Positions 17,555 through 25,465 are shown, numbered from the stretch's first letter. The stretch is 64,000 nucleotides of DNA from Austwickia sp. (GCA_016711265.1 JADJTI010000004.1:434001-498000), one strand, 5' to 3'. Notes: a model not told the origin generated them from the sequence alone. A program made the numbers and translations.

Positions 17555-18009
17555 TCGTCTTCCAGGCGCTCGATGTCGTCCTCGTCGAAGAACCCGAAAC
17601 CGACCTCCAGGATCCGCCCAGGCTGGTCCCCGCGATTCCCGAGGCGGTGGGTCGCACCGACCGGGATCCAGATCTGCTCGCCGAGGCCGGCAGTCCAGGT
17701 ACGCTCACCGACGCTGATCTCCAGCGGAGTGTCATCCAGGACCTGCCACATCTCCGCACGCTGGGCGTGTCGCTGGAGCGAGAGGCGCTGCCCCGGCGCC
17801 ACGGTGATGATCTTGACGGTCACCGTTTCGTTGGTCACGAAGCTCTGAAACTGTCCCCACGGTCTCGCCTCGACGAACCCGTCGCCGCGGCGGTCCGGGA
17901 GGTCTGGCGTGTCCCCCACTGACGTCCCCCCAAGGTTGCTACTGACATCCGCACGGCTACGCCGGCCGGGCGGCACGAGGTTGCCCTCATCGACCACCAT
18001 GACATCCAC
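17539..18009 (-). CDS. Cupin protein, phosphomannose isomerase type II C-terminal family
   Basis: 156-aa single-domain cupin resembling the isomerase part of bifunctional GDP-mannose pyrophosphorylase/mannose-6-phosphate isomerase. The family start GFVEARPWGQFQSF, metal-site motif QRLSLQRHAQRAEMWQVL and the second cupin motif IPVGATHRLGN are present, preceded by about 45 less conserved residues. Free-standing versions are often annotated as mannose-6-phosphate isomerase, but the real substrate is not established from sequence. Start is either GTG 18009 or ATG 18000. It is convergent with, and overlaps, the methyltransferase gene. Confidence 0.75.
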   Translation of the reverse strand: MDVMVVDEGNLVPPGRRSRADVSSNLGGTSVGDTPDLPDRRGDGFVEARPWGQFQSFVTNETVTVKIITVAPGQRLSLQRHAQRAEMWQVLDDTPLEISVGERTWTAGLGEQIWIPVGATHRLGNRGDQPGRILEVGFGFFDEDDIERLEDDYARE

Positions 18010-18091
18010 GCGGGTTCACCGCAGCTCATCCGCCGGACTTGTGAGCGTCGTCCTCAGGGCCGTACGCGCGGCGACCCACCGGAGCGGCGGC

Positions 18092-18421
18092 TCACCAGGT
18101 GCCGTAGGGGCCGCGCCCAGTCGCCGTACCGCCACGGGGTCGGTACTGGCTCACCGCCGGCCGCACGTCGGCCAGGTACACCCCGGCGGCCACGACGCCC
18201 AATAGGCCCACCATGGACGTCGGGTTGAACAGCGTGACGAAACCGACCGCGGCAGCCACCGCGACCAGGATCAGCCAGAAGTTCTTCGTGCGCTTCTCGG
18301 CGTACGGGAAGGCCTGCGCCGGCCGGCGTACGACGTCGACCAGCGCGAACAGCTCCATCGCAAACGCCAGGACCCCCAGCACCAGCAGGATCATGGTCTG
18401 CGCTTCATACACCGAGGACAT
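18092..18421 (-). CDS. DUF2516 family small membrane protein
   Basis: 109-aa protein with two or three membrane helices (ILLVLGVLAFAMELFALVDVV; FWLILVAVAAAVGFVTL; MVGLLGVVAAGVYLADV) separated by the conserved RRPAQAFPYAEKRTKNFW segment typical of DUF2516. The C-terminal tail is Gly/Arg-rich. Function unknown. ATG 18421 has a -10-like TAGAAT only 6 nt upstream, so it is probably leaderless. It lies between the cupin gene and dtd, all leftward. Confidence 0.8.
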   Translation of the reverse strand: MSSVYEAQTMILLVLGVLAFAMELFALVDVVRRPAQAFPYAEKRTKNFWLILVAVAAAVGFVTLFNPTSMVGLLGVVAAGVYLADVRPAVSQYRPRGGTATGRGPYGTW

Positions 18422-18427
18422 GATCCC

Positions 18428-18433
18428 ATTCTA
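18428..18433 (-). promoter_or_regulatory. -10 element of leaderless DUF2516 promoter
   Basis: TAGAAT on the minus strand, 6 nt before the ATG at 18421, a near-consensus -10 hexamer with no Shine-Dalgarno sequence. Confidence 0.55.
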
Positions 18434-18490
18434 CCTGGCCATTCCTGATAGCCCGCTGACCTGGGGGAACACCAGGTGTCGCAGCACTGC

Positions 18491-18916
18491 TCAGGTGTCG
18501 AGGATGACCGTGAACGGCCCGTCGTTGACCAACTCGACCTCCATCTGTGCGCCGAAGCGGCCCGTGGCCACCTCGACCCCGCGGTCGCGCAGTCCGGCGA
18601 TGACCGCCTCGATCAGCGGCTCGGCGAGAGAGGCGGTGGCTGCCCGGCTCCACGACGGCCGCCGCCCTTTGCGGACGTCCGCGTACAACGTGAACTGGCT
18701 GACCACGAGCACCGGCGCCTGGATCGACTCCACGGATTCCTCCTCGGCCAGGATCCGGAGCTCGGCGATCCGGCGCACCATCGTCGCCACCTGCGCCGGC
18801 CCGTCGTCGTGGGTCGCCGCGACGAGGGCGACCAGACCGGGCCGCGTCAGTTCGCCCACCGGTACGCCGTCGACCCGCACCTGAGCGCGAGAGGCACGTT
18901 GCAGGACGGCGCGCAT
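18491..18916 (-). CDS. dtd: D-aminoacyl-tRNA deacylase
   Basis: Proofreading enzyme (141 aa) that hydrolyses D-aminoacyl- and Gly-tRNA-Ala esters. The Dtd signatures VVSQFTLYADVRKGRRPSW (SQFTLY) and the C-terminal VNDGPFTVILDT (NxGP) that form the chiral-selective cross-subunit pocket are both present; the N-terminus MRAVLQRASRAQVRVDG is canonical, which fixes the start. Full length for the family. Leftward, upstream of DUF2516. Confidence 0.94.
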   Translation of the reverse strand: MRAVLQRASRAQVRVDGVPVGELTRPGLVALVAATHDDGPAQVATMVRRIAELRILAEEESVESIQAPVLVVSQFTLYADVRKGRRPSWSRAATASLAEPLIEAVIAGLRDRGVEVATGRFGAQMEVELVNDGPFTVILDT

Positions 18917-18992
18917 CAGGTCTCCCCGTCACGTGGCATCGAAGAACGGTCGGCCGACGTGAGCCACGGGCACGGCGGCCACCCACACACGG

Positions 18993-19021
18993 GCGGCCCG
19001 CCTCCGTTGGAGACGGGCCGC
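18993..19021 (-). terminator. Terminator-like hairpin downstream of hbhA
   Basis: GCGGCCCG (18993-19000) pairs with CGGGCCGC (19014-19021), and CTCC/GGAG extend the stem inside with one mismatch. It lies 58 bp past the hbhA stop, in the gap before dtd. Confidence 0.5.
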
Positions 19022-19078
19022 ACCTATATCAGGTGAACTGCGCTCGGCGATCCCTCACAGATCATCGAGTGCAGGCGT

Positions 19079-20071
19079 TCAGTCAACCGTGGCTTCGGCC
19101 TTCACTTCGACGTCCACCTGCGGGGTGACGGCGGTCGCGGGCGCGGTAGCCTTGGCGGTCACTCGCTTGCGCGGCGTGGTGGGCTTCTTGGCCGGGCCGG
19201 CCATGGGGGCCGCGGCACCCTTGGTGACGCTCGCGGTCCGCTTGACCGGGCGGGCGGCGCTCTCCTCGGTCGCCATCGGCACGCGACGGCGACGCGGGGT
19301 GGGCTTGGGCGCCTTGGCGACCTGGGTCTTGGCGGACGACGTACCGCGCTGCGTCGGGTGAGTCACCACGTCCTTGAGGTGGTCGGCTTCGGTGCGCACC
19401 GTCTTGAGGACGTCGCGCGCGCGGGTCCGAGCGTCCTCGGCGACCTTGTGCGCCCGCTCGTTCGCCTTGTGCGCAGCGTCATCGGCCTTGTGGCCCCAGT
19501 CGCCGGTGTACTTCTCGGCCTTCTTGGTCAGGTCGCCCGCCTTGTCCTTGTACTCGTCGACGACCTTTTCGGCCTTCTCCTTGTACTCATCGACGACCTT
19601 CTCGGCCTTCTTGGTCAGGTCGCCCGCCTTGTCCTTGTACTCGTCGACGACCTTTTCGGCCTTCTCCTTGTACTCGTCAACGACCTTCTCGGCCTTCTTG
19701 GTCAGGTCGCCGGCCTTGTCGGCAAGCTCACGGGTGCGCTCCTCGGCGCCCTGGACCAGGGTGCTCGGGCTGCGGGTGTCCTTGACGACCTTGGAGCCGC
19801 GCTCGGCGAGGTCTTCGTACTGCTCGTGCGCGCGCACCAGGGCGTCCAACGTCTGATTGAGGGCGATACTGGGGACCCGGCGCACGCCACGAACCACCTT
19901 GGTGGCGTCGCTGACGGCCTTGTCCTCGATGTCCTTCAGGTGTGGGGCGTCGTGGGCGGCCTTGCTGCCGGCGTCGCGCAACTTCTCCACAACGAGGTCC
20001 GTGGCACCGACCACGGCGTAGAGCGGACGGGGGTCCTTCAACGATTCCTGGAGATCCTTCTTCAGGCTCAT
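19079..20071 (-). CDS. hbhA: Heparin-binding haemagglutinin-like (HbhA-like) repeat protein
   Basis: 330-aa highly charged protein resembling mycobacterial HbhA: N-terminal domain (MSLKKDLQESLKDPRPLYAV; ATDLVVEKLRDA), a long predicted coiled coil, and a Lys/Ala/Pro-rich basic C-terminus (PKPTPRRRRVPM, KPTTPRKRVTAKATAPATAV) like the heparin-binding tail. The coiled coil holds two 29-residue repeats built of KAEKVVDEYKE units (separate feature). No signal peptide is visible, as in HbhA. It is expected at the cell surface or membrane; adhesion cannot be assumed in an environmental organism. Its upstream XRE gene matches the Rv0474-Rv0475 order. Confidence 0.75.
   Translation of the reverse strand: MSLKKDLQESLKDPRPLYAVVGATDLVVEKLRDAGSKAAHDAPHLKDIEDKAVSDATKVVRGVRRVPSIALNQTLDALVRAHEQYEDLAERGSKVVKDTRSPSTLVQGAEERTRELADKAGDLTKKAEKVVDEYKEKAEKVVDEYKDKAGDLTKKAEKVVDEYKEKAEKVVDEYKDKAGDLTKKAEKYTGDWGHKADDAAHKANERAHKVAEDARTRARDVLKTVRTEADHLKDVVTHPTQRGTSSAKTQVAKAPKPTPRRRRVPMATEESAARPVKRTASVTKGAAAPMAGPAKKPTTPRKRVTAKATAPATAVTPQVDVEVKAEATVD
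19526..19710 (-). repeat. 87-bp tandem repeats inside hbhA
   Basis: Two near-identical 87-bp units (19526-19612 and 19613-19699) and the start of a third at 19700. Each encodes 29 residues containing KAGDLTKKAEK and two copies of KAEKVVDEYK. Unit length is a multiple of three and of the 11-residue helical period, so copy-number change would lengthen the coiled coil without breaking the frame. Confidence 0.9.
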
Positions 20072-20098
20072 GCCTTGCTCCTGTTTTCTCGGTGGCGG

Positions 20099-20491
20099 TC
20101 AGCGACTATCCGACGCGTCCGCGGGGTCGGCCCCGGTGACGAACGAGTCATATAGGTCGATCATGATCCGGCGCTGGCGGTCGCTGAGCCGTCGGTCGGA
20201 CATGAGCGCGGTCCGGGCGTCGGGCCCCGGCAGGGGTCCACCGACCGGCTCCTCAAGGAGGCCGGCCCGCACGTACAGGGACTCGGCAGAAATCCTCAGC
20301 CCGGAGGCGAGGGCCTGCAGAATCTCTGCACTGGGCTTCTTGAGGCCGCGCTCGATCTGCGACAGGTAGGGATTGCTGATCCCTGCCGCAGCGGAAAGCT
20401 GGCGCACGGACAGTTGGGCACTCTCCCGCTGTTCACGCAGGTATTCGCCCAATCCGCGCACCCCAGGCAGTTGGGGAGCCAGCTTGTTCAC
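20099..20491 (-). CDS. XRE-family transcriptional regulator
   Basis: 130-aa regulator from GTG 20491 with an N-terminal Cro/C1-type helix-turn-helix (LGEYLREQRESAQLSVRQLS, AGISNPYLSQIERGLKKPS, ILQALASGLRIS) and a C-terminal extension ending in the helix RRLSDRQRRIMIDLYDSFV. Mycobacteria carry a similar XRE gene beside hbhA. A longer in-frame start at 20542 would run through the 28-bp palindrome just upstream, which argues for GTG 20491. The palindrome is the obvious autoregulatory operator. It sits 27 bp upstream of hbhA on the same strand. Confidence 0.85.
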   Translation of the reverse strand: MNKLAPQLPGVRGLGEYLREQRESAQLSVRQLSAAAGISNPYLSQIERGLKKPSAEILQALASGLRISAESLYVRAGLLEEPVGGPLPGPDARTALMSDRRLSDRQRRIMIDLYDSFVTGADPADASDSR

Positions 20492-20497
20492 AGTTCC

Positions 20498-20525
20498 CAG
20501 TGTGCTTGCTCGAGCAAGCACACTG
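20498..20525. promoter_or_regulatory. 28-bp perfect palindrome upstream of the XRE gene
   Basis: CAGTGTGCTTGCTC (20498-20511) is followed immediately by its exact reverse complement (20512-20525), 7 bp before GTG 20491 on the minus strand. Position and symmetry fit a high-affinity operator for a dimeric repressor, most simply the adjacent XRE protein. Confidence 0.8.
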
Positions 20526-20614
20526 CAAATCGATTGGTACAAATGTCGGGGTGACGTTGTTCACGTGGGCGAGGCGTTCAGGCCGCAGGCAGACCAGCAG
20601 AGCCTTCCGCCACG

Positions 20615-20678
20615 TGGTGCAGGTTCGCCCGACCGGGGGCGTGCTGCAGGGTGCACTCAGTCGGGCGAACCTGCACCA
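20615..20678. repeat. 18-bp inverted repeat of unknown role
   Basis: TGGTGCAGGTTCGCCCGA (20615-20632) is matched by its perfect reverse complement at 20661-20678, with a 28-nt loop. It lies in the 264-bp gap between ygfZ and the XRE gene, followed by a run of CACCAGCACCTG-like units (about 20676-20705). It could terminate ygfZ transcripts, but the long loop and absent T-run are unusual. Confidence 0.7.
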
Positions 20679-20755
20679 GCACCTGCACCAGCACCGGCTC
20701 CAGCACCACGAGCGCCTGCGCGAGGCGTGCCGAGGCGAGGGGCACGACCCACCGG

Positions 20756-21817
20756 TCAGGGGTCGACGATGACCGTTGGTGCAGCTGCGATCGAACCGCC
20801 GTCGCTGATCACGGTGAGTACGTCGGCCACCGGCACCGATCGCTTGATGATCGCCAGGGCGATAGGGCCCAGTTCCTGATGCCGGGCAACCGAGGTCAGC
20901 TGACCGATCGGCCGATCCTCGCGAACGACCGACGAGCCCACTTGTGGCAGTACATGTCCCGAACCGTCGAGATGCAGGAACACCAGCCGCCGCGGCGGGC
21001 GGCCCAGGTTGTGCACGCGCGCCACGGTTTCCTGGCCCCGGTAGCAGCCCTTGTGCAGGTGCACCGCGGTTCGTAGCCAGTCGACCTCGTGCACCAGCGT
21101 GCGGTGATCGGTCTCGAAGCCCACCCGCGGACGCCAGGCAGCCACCCGCAGGGCTTCGGCAGCCCACATTCCGGCCAGCTCGCGACCCTCGAGCTGAGCG
21201 GCCAGCGCCGTCCGCGGCACCAGCACCTCACGCCAGGCCCGACCCGCCCCCGGATGCGGATCGGCGCCGGCGTACGCCGCCGTGTCGGGCCCGAGCGTGG
21301 GCCACGAGTCCACCCAGGTGGGCGGCTCACCGTCGGCTCCGGGCCGGCCCACGGGCTCGCCGATGACGGCGTACTCCTGCGTGCGATCGGCGACCTGGAC
21401 GTCGAGCATGAAGCGCATCGAGTCCAACCACGTCACGAGCGCCGGGGCGGAGCCGGGTTCGACGGTGAGCCACGTGGTGGCGCCGTCGTCGACGACGTGA
21501 AGCGCATGTTCGATGTGCCCTTTGGGCGAGAGCACCAGCGCTTCGGTGGACTGCCCGGGGGCCAACTCGCTCAGGTGCTGCGTGGTCATCGAGTGCAGCC
21601 AGCGCAGCCGGTCCGGTCCGGTCACCGTGACCACCCCGCGGTGCGAGAGGTCGACACTGGCCAGGCCCTCGACCAGGAGTCGCTGCTCTCGGACGGGGTC
21701 GCCGTAGTGGCTGGCCACGGCCGCGTCGACGCCCTCACCCGGCACCGCGCCGATTCGGGACAGGGCCGGACTGGCCGGGATGGGCGACTGCTGCGGACCG
21801 GTCGTGAGTCCACTCAT
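20756..21817 (-). CDS. ygfZ: Folate-binding protein YgfZ/GcvT-like (iron-sulfur cluster maintenance)
   Basis: 353-aa protein of the YgfZ family, related to the T-protein of glycine cleavage and involved in tetrahydrofolate-dependent Fe-S protein maintenance. The diagnostic KGCYRGQE motif is present (HLHKGCYRGQETVARVHN). Other family blocks are VDLSHRGVVTVTGPDRLRWL and the folate-binding barrel. ATG 21817 overlaps the fur stop in an ATGA junction, so fur-ygfZ form a coupled pair; this order is common in actinobacteria and suggests coregulation with metal or redox status. Confidence 0.9.
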   Translation of the reverse strand: MSGLTTGPQQSPIPASPALSRIGAVPGEGVDAAVASHYGDPVREQRLLVEGLASVDLSHRGVVTVTGPDRLRWLHSMTTQHLSELAPGQSTEALVLSPKGHIEHALHVVDDGATTWLTVEPGSAPALVTWLDSMRFMLDVQVADRTQEYAVIGEPVGRPGADGEPPTWVDSWPTLGPDTAAYAGADPHPGAGRAWREVLVPRTALAAQLEGRELAGMWAAEALRVAAWRPRVGFETDHRTLVHEVDWLRTAVHLHKGCYRGQETVARVHNLGRPPRRLVFLHLDGSGHVLPQVGSSVVREDRPIGQLTSVARHQELGPIALAIIKRSVPVADVLTVISDGGSIAAAPTVIVDP

Positions 21818-22299
21818 CCTGTGATCTCCTCGATCTGCTCGGCCGGACCCGCATCGTCCTGATCACCCTCGCACGCCTGGCACCATCCGTGAATGACCAT
21901 GTGACGGGCTTCGACCGTGAACGAGTGCTGCCGGGCCAGGGCCCGAGCCAACCCTTCGACCACATCGATCGCACATTCGTCGATGGATCCGCAGTTCAGG
22001 CAGAGCAGATGGATATGGTTCGCGTGATCGGTGAGGTGGTACGTCGGCGTGCGCTGGTCCAGGTGCGAATGCGAGACCAGCCCGGCCTTCTCCAGGGTCT
22101 CCAGGGTGCGGTACACCGTCGACAGGGACAGCGGTGCCAGATCCGGAGCCGCCACGGCGTCGGCGATCGCGTCCGGGGTGGCGTGCCCCAGGGCGCCCAG
22201 CGCGGCCACGATCCGCTCTCGCTGGGTGGTCATCCGCAGACCCTTGGCCCGCAACGACGACACCAGCGTCGCAGGGTCGTTCGGGGACGTCGACGTCAT
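21814..22299 (-). CDS. Fur-family metalloregulator
   Basis: 161-aa Fur-family repressor. Winged-helix part LRAKGLRMTTQRERIVAALG and LSLSTVYRTLETLEKAGLV; metal-sensing part with HANHIHLLCLNCG (His92, His95, His97, Cys100, Cys103) and GWCQACEG (Cys140, Cys143), so the structural zinc site with two CxxC pairs is intact. The HxH/CxxC pattern resembles FurB/Zur as much as iron-type Fur, and the sensed metal cannot be settled from sequence. Overlaps ygfZ; divergent from the CoA-disulfide reductase gene with 94 bp between starts. Confidence 0.88.
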   Translation of the reverse strand: MTSTSPNDPATLVSSLRAKGLRMTTQRERIVAALGALGHATPDAIADAVAAPDLAPLSLSTVYRTLETLEKAGLVSHSHLDQRTPTYHLTDHANHIHLLCLNCGSIDECAIDVVEGLARALARQHSFTVEARHMVIHGWCQACEGDQDDAGPAEQIEEITG

Positions 22300-22337
22300 A
22301 GAGTGGCCAGCTTAACGCGGACAGCCCAGCCCACTGG

Positions 22338-22356
22338 ATACCTGGGGGGGTATGGT
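22338..22356 (+). promoter_or_regulatory. CsoR/CstR-type operator overlapping a -10 box
   Basis: ATACC-TGGGGG-GGTAT (22338-22353) is an inverted repeat in the style of CsoR/CstR operators (ATACCC/GGGTAT arms around a G-rich centre). TATGGT (22351-22356) is a good -10 hexamer sharing three bases with the right arm, so occupancy would block the promoter. Transcription would begin about 30 nt before ATG 22394. Confidence 0.55.
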
Positions 22357-22393
22357 AGGTCGCGGTTCGGTGCGACAAGGGAGGACATCACCC

Positions 22394-24070
22394 ATGAAGA
22401 CCATCATCGTCGGCGGCGTGGCCGGTGGCATGTCGGCGGCGACCCGGCTGCGGCGGCTGGACGAGCAAGCCGAGATCGTGGTGTTCGAGCGGGGGGCCCA
22501 CGTCTCCTACGCCAACTGCGGACTCCCCTACTACGTCGGCGGCGTCATCCCCCGCCGCGAGGCCCTGTTGCTCCAGACCCCCGAATCGCTCGACGCCCGC
22601 TTCCGCCTCGACGTCCGCACCGGTCACGAGGTCACCGGCATCGATGGCGCCGCCAAGACCGTGACCGTGCGTCGCCGGGACACCGGCGCCGAGTTCACCG
22701 AAAGCTACGATCACCTGGTCCTGAGCCTGGGCGCGGCCCCGTTCACCCCCCCGCTGCCCGGGGTCGAGCGCGCGCTCACCCTCCGGGACGTGACCGATGT
22801 CGACGCCCTGGCTGCGGCGACCGACACCGCCTTGACCGCGGGCCGTCGCGCCACGGTGATCGGCGCCGGCTTCATCGGTGTGGAGGTGGCCGAGAACCTC
22901 GCCGAACGCGGCCTGTCGGTCACCCTGGTGGAACTCGCCGACCAGGTACTGCCCCCACTGGACCCGGAGATGGCGTGGTACATCGCCGAAGAGCTGATCG
23001 GGCGCGGCATCGAACTGCGGCTGGGCACGCAGGCCACGGCCATCGGGGAGGACCACGTCACGCTGTCGGACGGGACGACGGTGAGCAGCGATCTGGTGCT
23101 GCTGAGCATCGGGGTCCGGCCCGAAACCAGGCTGGCCCGGGCCGCGGGCATCACCATCGGGGACCGCGGCGGGGTCGTTTTGGATGCCGCCATGCGCACC
23201 AATCTCCCCCAGGTGTACGCCGTCGGCGACATGGTCGAGAAGACCGATGTGCTGACCGGAGCAGCAGCGTTGGTGCCGCTGGCGAACGTCGCGAACAAGC
23301 AAGGTCGCCGGGCCGCCGACGCCATCGCCGGTCTCCCGGTGCCGGAGAGCAGCGCGAGCGCGCTGGGCACGGCGGTGGTCAAGGTCTTCGACCTCACCGC
23401 AGCCGCCACCGGGGCGAGCGGTAAGAGGCTGCGCGCGGAGGGCCGCCAGTACGTGTCCGTCCACATCCACCCGGCGCACCACGCCGGGTACTACCCGGGT
23501 GCCCGCCAGATGCACCTGAAGATGCTGATGGACCCGGTGACCGGCGCGATCCTCGGCGCCCAGGGGGTCGGCGCGGAGGGCGTCGAGCGGCGCATCGACG
23601 TCCTGGCCACCGCGATCGCCGGCGGGCTGACCGGCCCCGATCTGATCGACCTCGAGCTGGCCTACGCACCGCCGTACGGCTCGGCCAAGGACCCGGTGAA
23701 CATGCTCGGCTACCTCGCTGACAACATCCTCGCCGGTGAGCAGGTGGTCTCGTGGAACGAGGTGGGCCCGGGTTCGGATCCCCAGATCGGGGCTCGGCAC
23801 GGGCTGCTGATCGACGTCCGTACCCCGGCGGAGTTCGCCAAGGGGACCATCCCGGGCTCCGTCAACATTCCCGTCGATGAGCTCCGTGCCCGGCACGAGG
23901 AGATCCCCCCGGGACACAACACCGTGTTCTGCCAGGTCGGCCAGCGTGGGCACGTGGCCAGCCGGATGCTCGGCCAGCTGGGCCACGACGTCGCCAACCT
24001 CTCCGGGGGGTGGCTGACCTGGTCTGCCGGCCAGAAGGCACGGGCGCTCGCGAGCGGGCGACGGCCCTGA
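22394..24070 (+). CDS. CoA-disulfide reductase fused to a rhodanese domain
   Basis: 558-aa flavoprotein of the CoADR-RHD type that reduces CoA persulfide/disulfide with NAD(P)H. N-terminal FAD site IIVGGVAGGMSAATRLRRL; active-site Cys42 in SYANCGLPYYVGG; NAD(P)H motif VIGAGFIGVEVAENLAERG; FAD-contact VYAVGDMVE. The C-terminal rhodanese (LIDVRTPAEFAKGTIPGS) ends with the CQVGQRG loop carrying the sulfur-accepting Cys near residue 513. ATG 22394 follows GGGAGGAC. The CsoR/CstR-like operator upstream supports a persulfide-responsive detoxification role rather than general redox balance. FAD-dependent enzyme, cytosolic. Confidence 0.9.
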   Translation: MKTIIVGGVAGGMSAATRLRRLDEQAEIVVFERGAHVSYANCGLPYYVGGVIPRREALLLQTPESLDARFRLDVRTGHEVTGIDGAAKTVTVRRRDTGAEFTESYDHLVLSLGAAPFTPPLPGVERALTLRDVTDVDALAAATDTALTAGRRATVIGAGFIGVEVAENLAERGLSVTLVELADQVLPPLDPEMAWYIAEELIGRGIELRLGTQATAIGEDHVTLSDGTTVSSDLVLLSIGVRPETRLARAAGITIGDRGGVVLDAAMRTNLPQVYAVGDMVEKTDVLTGAAALVPLANVANKQGRRAADAIAGLPVPESSASALGTAVVKVFDLTAAATGASGKRLRAEGRQYVSVHIHPAHHAGYYPGARQMHLKMLMDPVTGAILGAQGVGAEGVERRIDVLATAIAGGLTGPDLIDLELAYAPPYGSAKDPVNMLGYLADNILAGEQVVSWNEVGPGSDPQIGARHGLLIDVRTPAEFAKGTIPGSVNIPVDELRARHEEIPPGHNTVFCQVGQRGHVASRMLGQLGHDVANLSGGWLTWSAGQKARALASGRRP

Positions 24071-24115
24071 CCGGTACGTCGACCGCCCACCCGGGCGCCC
24101 ACCCGGGCGGGCGCC

Positions 24116-24622
24116 TCAGCCCGGGACGCGCTTCAGGCGGGCAGACAGGTGGTTGGTCATCGGTTGCCCGACCGCGGCCATGTCCATGGTCCACATGAGG
24201 TCGGACTCGACGTAGCCATACAGCCGGGTGGCCGCGTTGTACTCCTTGGCGTGCGGGCTGCGCAGCACCGCGTCGGTGCGCAGATTCACGTACGGCCGGG
24301 TGGTGTCGCGCTGACCGACGAACATCTCCAGGATGCCCGTGTGATGCACCAGGAGCAGTTCCACCTCGCCGTCGGGCGCGACCCGCCAGTAACCCTGCTC
24401 ACCCGCCGACGGACGAGTCGGCTCCCCCTGGTCATCCAGCACCCAACTGCGGCTGCGGTGCTGCAGGAACGGCCGCCCGTCGTGGGAGATCTCCAGCTCC
24501 TGACCGAAGCGGGCGTCGTCGATGGTGGGATACCCGAAGAGTCCGGCGCCTTCCCACCGACCCACCAGCCAGGCCAACGGCGCCAGGCTGGGGTGCAACG
24601 TGGTGTCCAGTTCGAAAGTCAT
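24116..24622 (-). CDS. Nitrobindin/FABP-like haem-binding protein (DUF1794)
   Basis: 168-aa beta-barrel protein of the nitrobindin family, which binds haem and reacts with nitric oxide or peroxynitrite. Family marks are the GxWxGxG loop (GRWEGAG), the strand block QELEISHDGRPFLQHRSRSW and the C-terminal VESDLMWTMDMAAVGQP with the likely haem-ligand His in MTNHLSARL. ATG 24622 is selected since GAGAGG sits about 5 nt upstream; GTG 24628 would leave no spacing. Convergent with the CoADR gene and downstream of a membrane protein gene. Confidence 0.85.
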   Translation of the reverse strand: MTFELDTTLHPSLAPLAWLVGRWEGAGLFGYPTIDDARFGQELEISHDGRPFLQHRSRSWVLDDQGEPTRPSAGEQGYWRVAPDGEVELLLVHHTGILEMFVGQRDTTRPYVNLRTDAVLRSPHAKEYNAATRLYGYVESDLMWTMDMAAVGQPMTNHLSARLKRVPG

Positions 24623-24658
24623 CCTCACCTCTCGTTCTCGGCCGCGGCGGGCGGCACG

Positions 24659-25465
24659 TCACCAGGTGTTCCCCAACCAGGCGGCCACGTTCGCCAGCAC
24701 CCCCAGCATCAGCACGGAACTCGCGGCACTGGCCAGCTGCGCCCGCCGCCCGTACAGGTAGGGCAGCACAGCCTGCACTCTCCTGACCAGATGCCCGGCG
24801 CTGCCCGCCAGGGCGCCGACGGCGGCCGCGAACAGGACCGGCACCCCACACGAGGGGAGGACGGCGGCGCCGATCGCTGCGGCTGACGCCCCCAAACCGC
24901 CAGCGACCACCGCTCCCACCAGCGGCGGCGCCTTCCACCGCACCGCCACGTCGGCGATCGCGGCGACGGCGGCGGCCACCATCAGGACGAGGACCACCTG
25001 GGGCCCTCCCTCGTAGGCGGCCAGAGGCAACATCGAAACTCCCGAAGCCAACACCGCGATCCCGGCGACGGTCGAGGACACCGACTCGACCAGGCGCGGC
25101 CGACCATCGCGACGACCCAATTGATGCCCGAATTCGGCGATCAGCGACAGCGCGATGGCCGCGGGCAGCCAGCTCACCCCGTCGCGGCCCGACACCAGGA
25201 CGCACCCCACCATCACCACGGCCGAGGACGCCAGCACCGCCGCCGTCCCCCGCGGCGTGGGCAGGTTGAGCAGCACCACCCAGCCGCCCACCACGAAGGC
25301 ACTGACCAGAATCAGAGCCACCGCGAACGGGACGGCCCCGGCGAGGGCACCGGCCGCGAGTACCGCGCACGCAACCACGGAGGCCAGCGTGACCACGGGA
25401 CGCCAGGGACGCACCGACAGCCCGGGACGACCGATGGGCTTCGTGCCAGCCGACATGAGGCTCAT
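24659..25465 (-). CDS. Multi-pass membrane protein, function unknown
   Basis: About 268 aa with seven or eight hydrophobic helices (for example VVTLASVVACAVLAAGALAG, FAVALILVSAFVVGGWVVL, GTAAVLASSAVVMVGCVLV, VVLVLMVAAAVAAIADVAV, VPVLFAAAVGALAGSAG). Few charged residues in the membrane part, short cytoplasmic loops, no transporter signature I recognise. Its neighbours (MoaD-like protein and nitrobindin on the same strand) recur beside glnR/mshD in actinobacteria, but that does not reveal a function. Start is uncertain between ATG 25465, ATG 25456 and GTG 25480. Confidence 0.65.
   Translation of the reverse strand: MSLMSAGTKPIGRPGLSVRPWRPVVTLASVVACAVLAAGALAGAVPFAVALILVSAFVVGGWVVLLNLPTPRGTAAVLASSAVVMVGCVLVSGRDGVSWLPAAIALSLIAEFGHQLGRRDGRPRLVESVSSTVAGIAVLASGVSMLPLAAYEGGPQVVLVLMVAAAVAAIADVAVRWKAPPLVGAVVAGGLGASAAAIGAAVLPSCGVPVLFAAAVGALAGSAGHLVRRVQAVLPYLYGRRAQLASAASSVLMLGVLANVAAWLGNTW

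Noticed and set aside
19526..19710. CRISPR-like periodic repeats
   Set aside because: Units are directly adjacent, in frame and without unique spacers; they encode protein repeats.
19358..20155. 265-codon Leu/Val-rich open frame opposite hbhA
   Set aside because: Looks membrane-like only because it is the complement of Lys/Glu/Asp coiled-coil codons.
20616..20677. Part of a tRNA or REP element (GGTTCGCCCGA resembles a T arm)
   Set aside because: No acceptor or anticodon stem can be formed around it; recorded only as an inverted repeat.
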